Positions 1 to 8,538 of a DNA stretch of 64,000 bases are shown piece after piece. Both the position numbers and the translations under genes were made by a program. Position 1 is the stretch's first letter. The number at the start of each line of letters is the position of its first letter. The stretch is from Galbitalea sp. SE-J8. Lineage in GTDB: Bacteria; Actinomycetota; Actinomycetes; Actinomycetales; Microbacteriaceae. The notes beneath the pieces were generated by a model, which was given only the letters and a program-made list of their open reading frames with translations, did no database searches and was not told the DNA's origin. The stretch covers positions 1-64,000 of the forward strand of contig NZ_JAUASV010000003.1 in NCBI RefSeq assembly GCF_030345695.1. Reading direction: 5' to 3'.

Positions 1-594
1 TGAAGGTCGCCACCGACACGGACCCGCTCGGGGTGGCCCTGGTCACCAGCGACGCGCACGCCGGCCTGAAAGCCGCAGTCAAAGCGATCCTGCCCGGCGC
101 CGGATGGCAACGTTGTCGGGTCCACTTCGCCCGCAACATCACCCAGAAACTCGGTTTCCGCCCGATCCAAGCCGGTCAACGCGCTGATCTCGACGGTCTT
201 CGCGCAGACCACGACCGAAGCCGTCACCGCCCAATACAAGGCCGTCACCGACAGCCTCCGCTCCTCCTTCCCCGAGATCACCGTCATGCTCGAGGCCGCC
301 GAGGCAGACCTGACCGGGTTCGCGGCGCTGCCCCGCGAGCACTGGCAGAAAGTCTGGTCGAACAACCCCATCGAACGCCTCAACCGCGAGATCAAACGCC
401 GCGCCGACGTCGTCCAGATCTTCCCCGACCGCGACAGCGTGACCCGCCTCATCGGCGCCGTCCTGCACGAACAGCACGAGGAATGGCAATACGGCGAACG
501 CCGCTATCTCTCCGACGTCTCGATGCGCAAACTCCTCCACACCCTGCACGAGACCGCCGAGCCCGCACGCCCCGACCTCTACCTCACCGCCTGA
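1..594 (+). pseudogene. IS256-family transposase, 3' part, frameshifted
   Basis: This is the C-terminal half of a mutator-type (IS256 family) DDE transposase. The reading frame entering at base 3 encodes VTSDAHAGLKAA and CRVHFARNITQK, the conserved catalytic-core blocks. The frame is then lost and continues one base over as ALISTVFAQTTTEAV and SNNPIERLNREIKRR, the usual C-terminal signature, stopping at 592-594. The shift maps to the T run at 155-157: removing one T restores a continuous protein. IS256 transposases are not known to use programmed frameshifting, so I read this as a decayed copy, though a sequencing error is possible. The 5' part lies outside the window. Confidence 0.85.
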
Positions 595-658
595 CCACCA
601 CCCACCACAGGGAACGACAAAGTGACACCACCCCACGGGACTTGACCGCGAAGAGCCG
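595..658 (+). mobile_element. Right end of the IS256-type element
   Basis: After the transposase stop the sequence runs GTGACACCACCCCACGGGAC and ends near GCGAAGAGC at about 655, where a different, minus-strand coding fragment begins. Read inward on the minus strand the end starts GGCTCTTCGCGG, which resembles a terminal inverted repeat. The left end is outside the window, so the inverted repeat and the target duplication cannot be confirmed. Confidence 0.4.
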
Positions 659-805
659 GATTGCCGAGCCCGACCGGACGAAGATCAGCTTCACGCAGTC
701 ATAGGCAACGGGGACCACGTGCGCATGCAGTGTCGACGTGCGAGCGAGGATCGGAGAGAACGCCGTCGCAGGTTTTGCTCCTTGATCGTGGATTGGCCGA
801 GACAT
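659..805 (-). pseudogene. AraC-like protein, N-terminal remnant cut by the IS
   Basis: A minus-strand frame opening at 805 reads TLHAHVVPVAYDCVKLIFV then RSGSAI and is abruptly replaced by the IS end. I recognise this as the N-terminal beginning of an AraC-type helix-turn-helix protein common on actinobacterial mobile elements, where the normal continuation is a hydrophobic cupin-like strand. Only about 48 residues remain. The family call is from memory of similar N-termini and is tentative; the truncation by the IS end is the clearer observation. Confidence 0.4.
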
Positions 806-814
806 GCGGCCGGA

Positions 815-2221
815 TCAGGTCGAACAATCGCCGCATGGGGAGGGAGCCTGCGGTGCCGTGGATGTTGACCCGCGCCGGGCGAGGATGAGCGCGGCGGCGC
901 CGGCCGCCAGATAGGCGGCGGCCACGATGGCGAGCGCGAGGTGCAGCCCGTCGTACCAGCTCGCGGTGGTCTGCGGCACGCGCCCGATCGCGGCGATGCC
1001 GACCAGGACACCAAGTTGCCGGTTGGTGTTCACGACGGCGCCCGCGTGGTTGGCATTCTCGTCACCGGCCGCCTGCACAGTCGCCGCCGTCATCGCCGCG
1101 GTCACCAAGCCGGCGCCGCTGCTGGCCGCGGCCAGCACGAGGGCTATGTACCAATACGGTGTGCTCGGTTCGACTCCGGTCAGCAGCAATGTGGCGAGCC
1201 CGGCGATGAGCAGGCACGTCGCCATGATCGTCGCGTTGCCGACGCGGTGGTGGATGCGCGTGTAGACGACGTTCCCAACGGGGAAGAACATCGTCATGGG
1301 CAGCAGCAGCAGTCCCGCATGCAATGCACTCAGCCCGCGAGCGTTCTGGAAGAACAGCCCCATTAGGTAGAGGGCTCCGTAGAGTGCGCCGCTGTAGAGG
1401 AATCCGACGATGTTGGGAACGGCAAACGACGCGCGGGCGAAGAGGTGCCACGGCATCACGGGTGTCCGTGTCCGGCGTTGTTGGATCGGCAGGGCGGCGA
1501 CGCCGAGCATCAGGAACGAGAGGGCGAGGACGACCGGGATCGCCACGACGCCGGCGCTGTGGCCTTCGATGAGCACATAGGCACCGGAAGCGACCGTGGC
1601 GAAGAGCAGCACATGCCCGAGTGTCGATACTCGTGCGCCGCTGCCGACATCGGCGGGAACGACCCTGACCGCCAGCAGCATGCCGACGATGACGACCGGC
1701 ACATTGATCAGGAAGATGCTGCGCCACCCGAACGTGCTGACGAGCACTCCGCCCAGCGTGGGACCGACGGCGGCAGCCGTGGCGACCATCGCCGACCACA
1801 GGCCGAGCATCTTGGCACGCCGAGCAGGCTCGGTGAAGGTTCGGACGAGCAAGGACAGCGAGCTTGGCATGAACAGGGCGGCCCCGACGCCTTCGACGGC
1901 GCGTGCACCGATCAGCGCCCCGCCTGTCGGTGCGAACGCACAGGCGATGGAAGCCATGAGGAACACGCCCATGCCGATCAGGTACAGCCGCCGGCTCCCG
2001 AAGGACGTCGCCAGGCTGCCGCCCAGCAGCAGCAGCAGCGACGCGAACGTCAGCACGTAGACGTCCACGACCCAGGTCAGCTCCACGAGTGAGCTGCCGA
2101 AGCTCTCCGCTATCGCCGGGACCGCGACGTTGACCACCGTCGCGTCGATCGAGGCCATGACGAACCCCGATGCCAACGCGACGAGTACGAGACCCGGCGA
2201 GCGCGAATCGTTGCTGCCCAC
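815..2221 (-). CDS. MFS drug-type efflux transporter (DHA2-like)
   Basis: The 468-residue product is an inner-membrane major facilitator protein with about 14 hydrophobic segments, the length and layout of the DHA2 (EmrB/QacA) proton antiporters. The N-terminal segment contains ASIDATVVNVAVPAI, the family motif of the first helix. I chose the GTG at 2221 because AGGAG lies five bases upstream; the open frame extends much further but would run through the divergent regulator. It probably exports a hydrophobic compound; the substrate cannot be read from sequence. It is transcribed away from the TetR gene at 2306, which with two operators in between is the likely repressor. Confidence 0.85.
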   Translation of the reverse strand: MGSNDSRSPGLVLVALASGFVMASIDATVVNVAVPAIAESFGSSLVELTWVVDVYVLTFASLLLLLGGSLATSFGSRRLYLIGMGVFLMASIACAFAPTGGALIGARAVEGVGAALFMPSSLSLLVRTFTEPARRAKMLGLWSAMVATAAAVGPTLGGVLVSTFGWRSIFLINVPVVIVGMLLAVRVVPADVGSGARVSTLGHVLLFATVASGAYVLIEGHSAGVVAIPVVLALSFLMLGVAALPIQQRRTRTPVMPWHLFARASFAVPNIVGFLYSGALYGALYLMGLFFQNARGLSALHAGLLLLPMTMFFPVGNVVYTRIHHRVGNATIMATCLLIAGLATLLLTGVEPSTPYWYIALVLAAASSGAGLVTAAMTAATVQAAGDENANHAGAVVNTNRQLGVLVGIAAIGRVPQTTASWYDGLHLALAIVAAAYLAAGAAALILARRGSTSTAPQAPSPCGDCST

Positions 2222-2234
2222 GAACACTCCTAAA

Positions 2235-2287
2235 CGGACGATTATCTTCCGATTTGCAACGCTACACAAGCGGAAGGTCATCGTCCA
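2235..2287. promoter_or_regulatory. Twin TetR-type operators between efflux gene and repressor
   Basis: Two related palindromes lie head to head in the 84-bp divergent spacer. CGGACGATTATCTTCCG (2235-2251) is itself a dyad matching at 14 of 17 positions. CGGAAGGTCATCGTCCA (2271-2287) is its imperfect inverted copy. Spacing and symmetry fit binding of a TetR dimer to each, controlling both genes. This is inferred from position and symmetry only. Confidence 0.6.
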
Positions 2288-2305
2288 TTTCGATATGATC
2301 GCGGC

Positions 2306-2938
2306 ATGCCAGTCGCTTCCCAGGCCCGCCGGCTCCTCCTCGGCGACAGTTCGCCTCGCGCCGATGCCGAGCGCAACGTCGACGCGCTGCTGAGCGCGAC
2401 CCGTGAGCTCGTGACAGCGGGCGACCTGAACCCGGCGGCCGCGCAGATCGCCGAACGAGCCGGCGTCGGGGTGGGCACCCTCTACCGGCGCGCTCTGCGC
2501 AAGGAGACCCTGCTCGCTGCGACGGTGCTCGACCTGCTCGATGAGGTCAACGCGCAGGCTGACAGTGACGAGACCAGCGCTTCCTGGTCTGGCTTTGAGA
2601 GCTTCGCCATCGACTACATACGAATCCGCGAGGTCACCTGCTCGATCACCCACTCGCTCGACGCTGAGTTCGACGGCGCCCTCATCGCCGCTAAAGAGCG
2701 GACGCGAGCGGCCTTCACCGCGCTCACAGCCCGTCTGTGCAAGGCAGGCATCCTCAGCGAGGACATCACCGCCGAAGACCTGATGACCCTGCTGGCGTCG
2801 ATCGACATCACGGACGACTCCCTCGACCTGCGACCGGATCCGGCCCGCCGTGAGCGCGTCCTGCGACGGCTCCTCAGCAGTCTGCGTCCCGTCGATGAGG
2901 TATGGCGCATCCGCCCCGCGGAACACCGACTGCGCTGA
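2306..2938 (+). CDS. TetR-family transcriptional regulator
   Basis: A 210-residue protein with an N-terminal TetR helix-turn-helix: NVDALLSATRELV, then AAAQIAERAGVGVGTLYRR (about residues 46-64), followed by a helical ligand-binding domain. The ATG at 2306 fits the start of helix 1 after a short polar lead. It is divergent from the DHA2 efflux gene with paired operators between them, so it most likely represses the pump and itself until a drug-like ligand binds. The N-terminal segment is somewhat unusual in lacking the common basic lead. Ligand unknown. Confidence 0.85.
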   Translation: MPVASQARRLLLGDSSPRADAERNVDALLSATRELVTAGDLNPAAAQIAERAGVGVGTLYRRALRKETLLAATVLDLLDEVNAQADSDETSASWSGFESFAIDYIRIREVTCSITHSLDAEFDGALIAAKERTRAAFTALTARLCKAGILSEDITAEDLMTLLASIDITDDSLDLRPDPARRERVLRRLLSSLRPVDEVWRIRPAEHRLR

Positions 2939-2957
2939 CCGAGACACTGGTCCCCAC

Positions 2958-3083
2958 GGCGCGTCGGGTGAGCCGGTGCCAGGTACGCGACCCGTCGAAC
3001 GCCAGCAGGTGCCCGCCCGGCCGCAGCACCCGCCGGTCGATCCCTTGGCTCTGGAGGTAACCGCTGGTTAGACCCATAACCAT
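2958..3083 (-). pseudogene. DNA methyltransferase fragment
   Basis: A minus-strand frame contains RRVLRPGGHLLAFDGSRTWH, which closely matches the segment of phage or mobile-element DNA adenine methylases that usually reads VLRPGGHLLAFGGTRTWHRL. Only about 30 residues are recognisable; there is no catalytic DPPY and no flanking coding. It appears to be debris left by a mobile element in the same patch as the IS remnant. The stretch between the TetR and Fic genes holds nothing else I can identify. Confidence 0.4.
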
Positions 3084-3098
3084 CGGTAAGCTCTATTT

Positions 3099-4319
3099 GT
3101 GGCGACGGATATCCAACGAGGCGGCCCTGCACCGGCGTGGCCGCCGATCGGCTCTGAGAGGCGGCAGTGGCATGGAGATGCCGACAGCGGGAGGTCCCGC
3201 CGCGCCGAGCTGAATGCCCGGGGTCCCTACGAGGCCGCCGTCCCACCGTCGATCAGCACGCTCCGGCTGCCGCAGCTCGACGACGAGACCGTCGTCGCGG
3301 CGGAAGACGCCGCGATCGACCTAGGGCGCTTCGACGGCGAGGTCGGGGCGATCGCCGCGCCGTTCTCCGCGATCCTGCTCCGCAGCGAGAGCGCCGCCAG
3401 CTCCGAGATCGAGCAATTGACGGCATCCGCCAAGAACATCGCTCTGGCCGAGCTGGGCCGTAGGGCAGGGCCGAACTCGAGGTTGATCGTCGGGAACGTC
3501 CGGGCGATGGAGGCGGCCATCGACATGGCGGAGGATCTGGACACCTCGACCATCATCGCGATGCAGGCGGAGATCCTGCGTGACGATCAGCCCGAGCACA
3601 CCGGGCGATGGCGCGATCAGCAGGTATGGATCGGCGGTGACTACTCGAACAGCCCGCATACCGCGTCGTTCGTCCCGCCGCATCACGACCGAGTTCCGAA
3701 GCTGATGGAAGACCTCGTGGCCTTCGCGCGCCGCACCGACCTGCCAGCGTTGCCGCAGATCGCGATCGCTCATGCCCAGTTCGAGACCGTGCATCCGTTC
3801 CCCGACGGGAACGGCCGCACCGGGCGCGCTCTGATCCAGGCGATGCTCCACCGCCTGGGTGTGACGCGCAACGTGACGGTGCCAGTATCGGCCGGGCTGC
3901 TGAGGAGCACGCGCGGCTACTTCGACGCGCTGACGGCGTACCGCGCCGGCGACGTCGAGCCGATCATCCGCGCCCTGGCCGAAGGCTCCTCGGACGCGAT
4001 CGCGAACGGACGACATCTCGTAGCGGACTTGACCGCGATCCGATCGCGCTGGGAGTCCGCCACGAGCGCGCGCGCCGGGAGCGCAGGACGCCGGCTACTC
4101 GACGTCCTGCAACGGCAGCCGGTCATCGACGCGAGGCTCGCCAGCTCGGAGCTGCAGCTCAGCGCGCGCAACGCGCAGAACGGCATCGACCGGCTGGTCG
4201 AGGACGGTATCCTTCATCAGATCGGCGCCGGCGAACGCGGTCGCGCGTATGAGGCGCGAGAGGTATTGAATGCGCTCGATGAGTTTGCGGCGCGGGCGCG
4301 GAGGTCGCGCGCTCGCTAG
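3099..4319 (+). CDS. Fic domain protein (probable AMP transferase)
   Basis: The 406-residue product has a Fic N-terminal region (about 43-120), the Fic core with the complete motif HPFPDGNGRTGR at 232-243, and a C-terminal winged-helix-like region (about 330-400). His232 is the catalytic base; the GNGR loop binds the nucleotide. Known relatives transfer AMP to target proteins. An N-terminal helix carries SSEIEQ (101-106), the position of the inhibitory glutamate of class II Fic proteins, but Gln follows Glu where Gly or Asn is usual. The GTG at 3099 is the first in-frame start; no strong ribosome site is visible and an internal start is possible. Neighbours are mobile debris. Target unknown. 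Confidence 0.85.
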   Translation: MATDIQRGGPAPAWPPIGSERRQWHGDADSGRSRRAELNARGPYEAAVPPSISTLRLPQLDDETVVAAEDAAIDLGRFDGEVGAIAAPFSAILLRSESAASSEIEQLTASAKNIALAELGRRAGPNSRLIVGNVRAMEAAIDMAEDLDTSTIIAMQAEILRDDQPEHTGRWRDQQVWIGGDYSNSPHTASFVPPHHDRVPKLMEDLVAFARRTDLPALPQIAIAHAQFETVHPFPDGNGRTGRALIQAMLHRLGVTRNVTVPVSAGLLRSTRGYFDALTAYRAGDVEPIIRALAEGSSDAIANGRHLVADLTAIRSRWESATSARAGSAGRRLLDVLQRQPVIDARLASSELQLSARNAQNGIDRLVEDGILHQIGAGERGRAYEAREVLNALDEFAARARRSRAR

Positions 4320-4344
4320 AAAAACACCGCACGCCACCGGTGCG
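4317..4344 (-). terminator. Hairpin with U-tract on the minus strand
   Basis: CCGCAC and GTGCGG pair around a 7-base loop (4326-4344), and on the minus strand the stem is followed by TGTTTTTCT. This resembles a rho-independent terminator for minus-strand transcription arriving from the monooxygenase gene at 4613; it also abuts the Fic stop codon, so it may serve both sides. Confidence 0.5.
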
Positions 4345-4612
4345 GGTTGGCCTCAGATCGCGCGGGTCATGGTCTGCACACACACAGCGGCCTGACCGGC
4401 ATAGTCACCACTCGGCATACTCCTACCTCCAGATCCCCGCCAGCCTCCCAGCGAACGATGCCCGCCGTCAATATCGCATCGCCGCCGACGGACTCTTCCC
4501 AAGTGAACGGATCAGCCGACGCCGAGCACCGCTGATCGAGGGCTCTGCGTCGGGCCGACATGGCGCACAAGAGCGTATCCCGTCGTGGCAACGGGGCTCA
4601 TCCCTTCGACCA
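4345..4612. other. Non-coding spacer, nothing recognised
   Basis: About 270 bases between the Fic gene terminator and the 3' end of the monooxygenase gene. Short open frames exist on both strands but none has a ribosome site, consistent third-position GC or a recognisable domain. I see no repeat or RNA here. Confidence 0.4.
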
Positions 4613-5785
4613 TCACCCGCTCGAGCTGGGGCCGAACTGGGGCGGGCGCCAGGCGAGCACCGGATCGAGGGCGCGGACGGTGAGCCGCGGCGGCAGCCGC
4701 CCGGCCGCGCGGGCCACCGTTCGAGCGACCCACGGTGGCGCCTGGTAGATCCGGCCGGCCGCGTGGGAGCGACGGATGAGGTCCGCGCCCCTCGGCGCTC
4801 GCACGGCCGAGTACCGCTCCAGCGCGCGGCCGATCGGCGCATCGCCGCGCATGACGGCGCCGAGGGTGACCGCATCCTCCAGCGCCTGGCATCCGCCCTG
4901 CCCGAGGTCGGGCGTCATGGCGTGGGCGGCGTCGCCGACCAGGACCGTCCGGTCGCGGTGGAGAACCGCGAGCGGCGCACTGAGCTCGTTCACGTCGCTG
5001 CGGATGACCGCGTCCGGCGCAAGGGAGTCGATGAGGTCGGGGATCGGCGCGTGCCACGAGCCGAACCGCTCGCGCAGGGCGTCCCGCTCATCGAGGGCGG
5101 CGCTCCCGGGGTCCTCGTTCGCGGTGGCGTAGCAGTAGAGCCGGTGCTCGTCGAGCGGGAGGAGCGCGAACCGGCGCCCGTTCGAGCCCCAGGTCTCGGA
5201 CGCCTCGATCCCGTCGGTGCGGGGCGCCACCATCCGCCACGTCGTGTAGCCGGCGTGGCGGAGTCCGGGATGCTCGGGGAACAGCTGCCGGCGCAGCCGC
5301 GAACGGGCGCCGTCCGCGGCGACGACGAGATCCGCCCGGAGCACGCCGTCGGTCGTCGTGACCACGGCATCCGTCGCCGAGCCCTCGACGCCGTGCACCG
5401 GGGTCTCGAAGCGGATGCGCTCTGCTCCCAGCCGCTCTCGCAGCGCTGCGACGAGCCGCTGCCGGTGGATCAGCACGAGCGGCAGACCGTGTCGATCGGC
5501 GATGGCGCCTCCGATGTCGGTGCGAGCGATCCAGGCGCCGGCCGGGGTGCGCACGCCGCTGCGGCCGCCGAGCGCCGCGCCGGCGAGCACCGCCTGGTCG
5601 ACGCCGAGCTCGGCGAGCGCGCGCAGCGCGTTGGGCCAGAGGCTGATGCCCGACCCGGCCTCGCTGTCGGATGCCCGCCGTTCGAGCACGGTGACGTTCC
5701 AGCCCGCGTCGCGCAGCGCCAGAGCGGATGCGAGGCCGCCGATCCCGGCGCCGACGACGACGGCATGACTCTCGGACCCGGGCAC
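4613..5785 (-). CDS. FAD-dependent monooxygenase (PHBH fold)
   Basis: A 390-residue flavoprotein of the class A aromatic monooxygenase type. The dinucleotide-binding GAGIGG is near residue 13, a DG motif occurs as VVAADGARSRLRR near 160, and the ribityl-binding GDAAHAMTPDLGQGG sits near 280. Such enzymes use NAD(P)H and oxygen to hydroxylate small, often aromatic, molecules in the cytosol. I chose GTG 5785 because an upstream ATG at 5824 lies inside a 30-bp operator-like inverted repeat. It is divergent from a small membrane-protein gene at 5850 and probably co-controlled. Substrate unknown. Confidence 0.8.
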   Translation of the reverse strand: MPGSESHAVVVGAGIGGLASALALRDAGWNVTVLERRASDSEAGSGISLWPNALRALAELGVDQAVLAGAALGGRSGVRTPAGAWIARTDIGGAIADRHGLPLVLIHRQRLVAALRERLGAERIRFETPVHGVEGSATDAVVTTTDGVLRADLVVAADGARSRLRRQLFPEHPGLRHAGYTTWRMVAPRTDGIEASETWGSNGRRFALLPLDEHRLYCYATANEDPGSAALDERDALRERFGSWHAPIPDLIDSLAPDAVIRSDVNELSAPLAVLHRDRTVLVGDAAHAMTPDLGQGGCQALEDAVTLGAVMRGDAPIGRALERYSAVRAPRGADLIRRSHAAGRIYQAPPWVARTVARAAGRLPPRLTVRALDPVLAWRPPQFGPSSSG

Positions 5786-5811
5786 GCGGACAGCGTAGCG
5801 ATGCGAGGCGT

Positions 5812-5841
5812 ACACTTCAATCAATCAGTTGATTGGAGTGT
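5812..5841. promoter_or_regulatory. 30-bp inverted repeat, probable operator
   Basis: ACACTTCAATCAA (5812-5824) and TTGATTGGAGTGT (5829-5841) are inverted copies with one mismatch and a 4-base spacer. The element sits in the divergent gap between the flavin monooxygenase and the 5850 gene and overlaps the GGAG before the latter. Its CAAT-ATTG core is typical of TetR or MarR targets. No cognate regulator gene is adjacent. Confidence 0.55.
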
Positions 5842-5849
5842 GATAGCCG

Positions 5850-6272
5850 ATGGTCAGGATCGTGCCGGCCCTCGCGAAGCTCGGCATCGCGCACTGGCTC
5901 TTCGGCAACCTCTACGAGGAGGTGGTGAAGATGCCCGAGCGGCTCGGAGCCGACGAACCGCTCCTCGGGCCGGGAAGCCCCGTGCGCTACTACCTCCCGG
6001 TCGCGCCGCTGACGGTCGGCGCCGCCGTCGTCGCGGCACGTCGAGCGCCGCGCGGCGGGTCGCGCGCGCGCCTGACGGCCGCGGCCGCCTGCACGATCGC
6101 CGGCGCGATGCTCACCGGGCACCTCGTGCGCGCGGTCATCGTGCCGCTGACGAGCGGCCGGGTGTCCGAGCCTCACGAGCGCGCTCGTCTCGCCGCGCAC
6201 TGGCACCGGGCCAACCGGCTGCGCATCGTCCTCGCCGCGACCGCCCTGGTCGCCAGCGCCGCCGGTCGCTAG
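5850..6272 (+). CDS. Small integral membrane protein, DUF1772-like
   Basis: A 140-residue protein with about four hydrophobic segments: an N-terminal one containing AHWLFGNLYEEVV, one near 45-65, one near 75-100, and a C-terminal one after HWHRANRLR. The W-x-x-x-N-x-x-R element before the last helix recalls DUF1772/anthrone-oxygenase-like proteins. GGAG lies 11 bases before the ATG inside the operator repeat. It may work with the divergent flavin monooxygenase on the same compound, but this is only positional inference. It overlaps the helicase 3' end by four bases, tail to tail. Confidence 0.6.
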   Translation: MVRIVPALAKLGIAHWLFGNLYEEVVKMPERLGADEPLLGPGSPVRYYLPVAPLTVGAAVVAARRAPRGGSRARLTAAAACTIAGAMLTGHLVRAVIVPLTSGRVSEPHERARLAAHWHRANRLRIVLAATALVASAAGR

Positions 6273-8389
6273 CGCCGTGGTCGCCCGGCCGCGGCATCCG
6301 TCGTGGCGTCCGCGACGAGCCGCAGGCTCAGGAGGCGCTTGGTGGCGCGGGTCTGCGCGACGTACAGGTCGCGCAGACCCGACTCGCTCGCGGCCTGTAT
6401 GCCGGCCGGGTCGACGACGATCACGGTGTCGAACTCCAGGCCGCGCGCATCCGGTGCTGCGACGACCGTCGCGTCGCTCTCGCGGATCCGGCCCCGCAGT
6501 CCGCGAGAGCGCTCCGAGGTGGCGATCACCCCGATCAGCTCGCCGGCATGATCCCGAGCGGTGCGGGCGATCAGTGCGTCGAGCCGGGCGTCGACGGCCT
6601 CCTCGGTGACGTCGAGGATGCGCGGCGGCTCCCCGTGCCGGATCGACCGCGAGAGCCGCTGGTCGGGAGCGATGCGGGCGAGCAGGGGTTCGGTCGCCGC
6701 GAGGATCTCGGTCGTCGTGCGGTAGTTCACCGTGAGACGGTGGTGGGCGTACCGGTCGCCGACGAAGGGACTCAGCGCCTCATCCCAGGTCCGGAGCGTC
6801 GTCGCCGGGCCCGCTTGAGCGAGGTCCCCCACGACGGTCATGGAGCGGCCCGGGCACCGACGCACCAGCATCCGCCACTGCATCTCGGTCAGCTGCTGCG
6901 CCTCATCGACGACGATGTGCCCGTAGGTCGTCTCCGGCGGCCCGTCGATCAGCACGCGTGCCTCGTCGAGGAGTGCGAGATCGGCGCTGCTGAATCCGTC
7001 GTGGACCCCGGCGCCGAGGAGGGCGATCTCGTTCGGCGGAACGTCCGGGAGCGCATCGGACAGGGCCTCGCTGTCGTTCAGGAAATCCCGGACGGCATCC
7101 TCAGCGCGCAGCCGGGGCCAGACCCGCGCGACCGCCCGGTCGATCGCGGGATCGTCGAGGACCTGTTCGCGGATGCTGTCCCGATCGAATTCCCATCCGC
7201 CCGCCGGATCGTCGGCTCCGTCCCGGCCGGCATCGTGATCGGCTCCGCCCGCGTAGCGGTCGAGGTTGACGCCCAGGAGCTCCTCGAGCTCCTCCTCGAA
7301 ATCGACGAGCTCCTTCGAGATGCGGCGTTCCACCTCGGTCGCGACCTCGTCGACGACGTACTCGGTGAAGAGCTCGCGAGCCCGGTTGTGCCCGGGACCG
7401 CCGTCCACGGCATGACGGCGACCGGCGTCGACCCTCGCCGGGTCGAGCACGACGGTCTCGTCGACGGTCCTCACCCGAAGGGGCACGCCGTGGGGCTGGC
7501 GATGCTGTACCCAGCGCGACAGGCCCTCGGCGAGAGCGGCGCGTCCCTTGATCCGTGCGACGTGGTCGGGCTCGACCCGTGTCGATTCCGCGCCGACGAG
7601 GTCAGGCAGGGTGGCGCGATCCACCCCGTTCTCCCCGAGAGACGGCAGCACGCCGGAGATGTACGAGAGGAATCGCCGATTCGGTCCGAAGACGAGCACG
7701 CCCCGGTCGGCGATGGCGGGGAAGGCGTACAGCACGTATGCCGCGCGGTGCAGGGCGACGATCGTCTTGCCGGTGCCCGGGCCGCCGTCGACGACCATGA
7801 CCCCGCGGTGGGGCGATCGCACCACCGCGTCCTGCTCCGCCTGGAGTGTCGCCGCGGCCTCGCGCATCCGTCCCGTTCGGGCTGCGCTCAGCGCGGAGAC
7901 GAGCGGGCCGTCTCCGACGAGGTCGTCGGCGGTCGGCGATGTGCCGTCGAGGATCTCGTCGTTGACCTCGACGACCCGCCGCCCCTCCAGTCGCACGTGC
8001 CGGCGCCGGCGAACGCCCATCGGGGAGGCCATGGTGGCCGCGTAGAACGGCCGCGCCGCCTCGGCCCGCCAATCGATCAGCAGCGGCGCGCCGGACTCGG
8101 CGCGTATGCCGATGCGACCGATGTGCAGGGAGTCCCCGTGCTCGGAGCGGTCTATCCGCCCGAAGCACAGGGAGTGCTCCGCCGATCGCAATTGCCGGAT
8201 GCCGTCGGCCAGCGTCGCGACCGCGTGATCCCGGGCGTAGACATCGCCCGGCTCCTCGACCGGCGCCGTCAGCGCCCGTTCCCGCGCGGCGCGTTTGGCG
8301 ATCACATCGGCGTCGAGGCGCTCGTACATCGCGTCGATCGCCCGCTGCTCGTCCCGAACGTGCTCGACTCTGTCTGCCCGATTGTCCAC
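6269..8389 (-). CDS. helR: HelR/HelD-type RNA polymerase recycling motor ATPase
   Basis: The 706-residue protein is a UvrD/Rep-like superfamily 1 ATPase with the layout of HelD/HelR. It has an N-terminal coiled region, a LCFGRID...PLLIDWRAEAARPFY block, Walker A GGPGTGKT near residue 200, a long insertion (about 330-470), HIVVDEAQQLTEMQW (Walker B), a VGDLAQ motif, and LYVAQTRATKR near the C-terminus. HelD proteins free stalled RNA polymerase from DNA; actinobacterial HelR displaces rifampicin. I chose GTG 8389, which has AAGGGA seven bases upstream. No rifampicin-associated inverted repeat is visible upstream. Which HelD subclass it belongs to needs a tree. Confidence 0.75.
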   Translation of the reverse strand: MDNRADRVEHVRDEQRAIDAMYERLDADVIAKRAARERALTAPVEEPGDVYARDHAVATLADGIRQLRSAEHSLCFGRIDRSEHGDSLHIGRIGIRAESGAPLLIDWRAEAARPFYAATMASPMGVRRRRHVRLEGRRVVEVNDEILDGTSPTADDLVGDGPLVSALSAARTGRMREAAATLQAEQDAVVRSPHRGVMVVDGGPGTGKTIVALHRAAYVLYAFPAIADRGVLVFGPNRRFLSYISGVLPSLGENGVDRATLPDLVGAESTRVEPDHVARIKGRAALAEGLSRWVQHRQPHGVPLRVRTVDETVVLDPARVDAGRRHAVDGGPGHNRARELFTEYVVDEVATEVERRISKELVDFEEELEELLGVNLDRYAGGADHDAGRDGADDPAGGWEFDRDSIREQVLDDPAIDRAVARVWPRLRAEDAVRDFLNDSEALSDALPDVPPNEIALLGAGVHDGFSSADLALLDEARVLIDGPPETTYGHIVVDEAQQLTEMQWRMLVRRCPGRSMTVVGDLAQAGPATTLRTWDEALSPFVGDRYAHHRLTVNYRTTTEILAATEPLLARIAPDQRLSRSIRHGEPPRILDVTEEAVDARLDALIARTARDHAGELIGVIATSERSRGLRGRIRESDATVVAAPDARGLEFDTVIVVDPAGIQAASESGLRDLYVAQTRATKRLLSLRLVADATTDAAAGRPRR

Positions 8390-8414
8390 GCATCCGTCCC
8401 TTCGACCGACGACA

Positions 8415-8443
8415 ACTATGAGCAGTCGGTTCGGCAAAGACAA
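8415..8443 (-). promoter_or_regulatory. Possible promoter of the HelR-type gene
   Basis: On the minus strand TTGTCT (8443-8438) is followed after 17 bases by CATAGT (8420-8415), about 26 bases before the proposed GTG. Each hexamer matches the housekeeping consensus at four of six positions. Confidence 0.35.
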
Positions 8444-8538
8444 CGTTGATCTTCTGCGGAAAGTGTGGCCTGCCGGCGTCGCGCCGGCGTCGTGCCCGCG
8501 TCGTGCCGGTGACGCCAGGACCGGCCGGGCCGAGTCGA

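Noticed and set aside
2222-2947. Extension of the MFS gene to an ATG at 2947.
   Set aside because: It would run antisense through the whole TetR gene and its operators; GTG 2221 has a good ribosome site.
4340-8449. Plus-strand open frame of about 1370 codons across the monooxygenase and HelR genes.
   Set aside because: It lies antisense to two genes with clear families, has no ribosome site and has no domain of its own.
8390-8538. A rifampicin-associated inverted repeat expected upstream of helR.
   Set aside because: I see no long inverted repeat near the proposed promoter, so a rifampicin response is not supported by sequence here.
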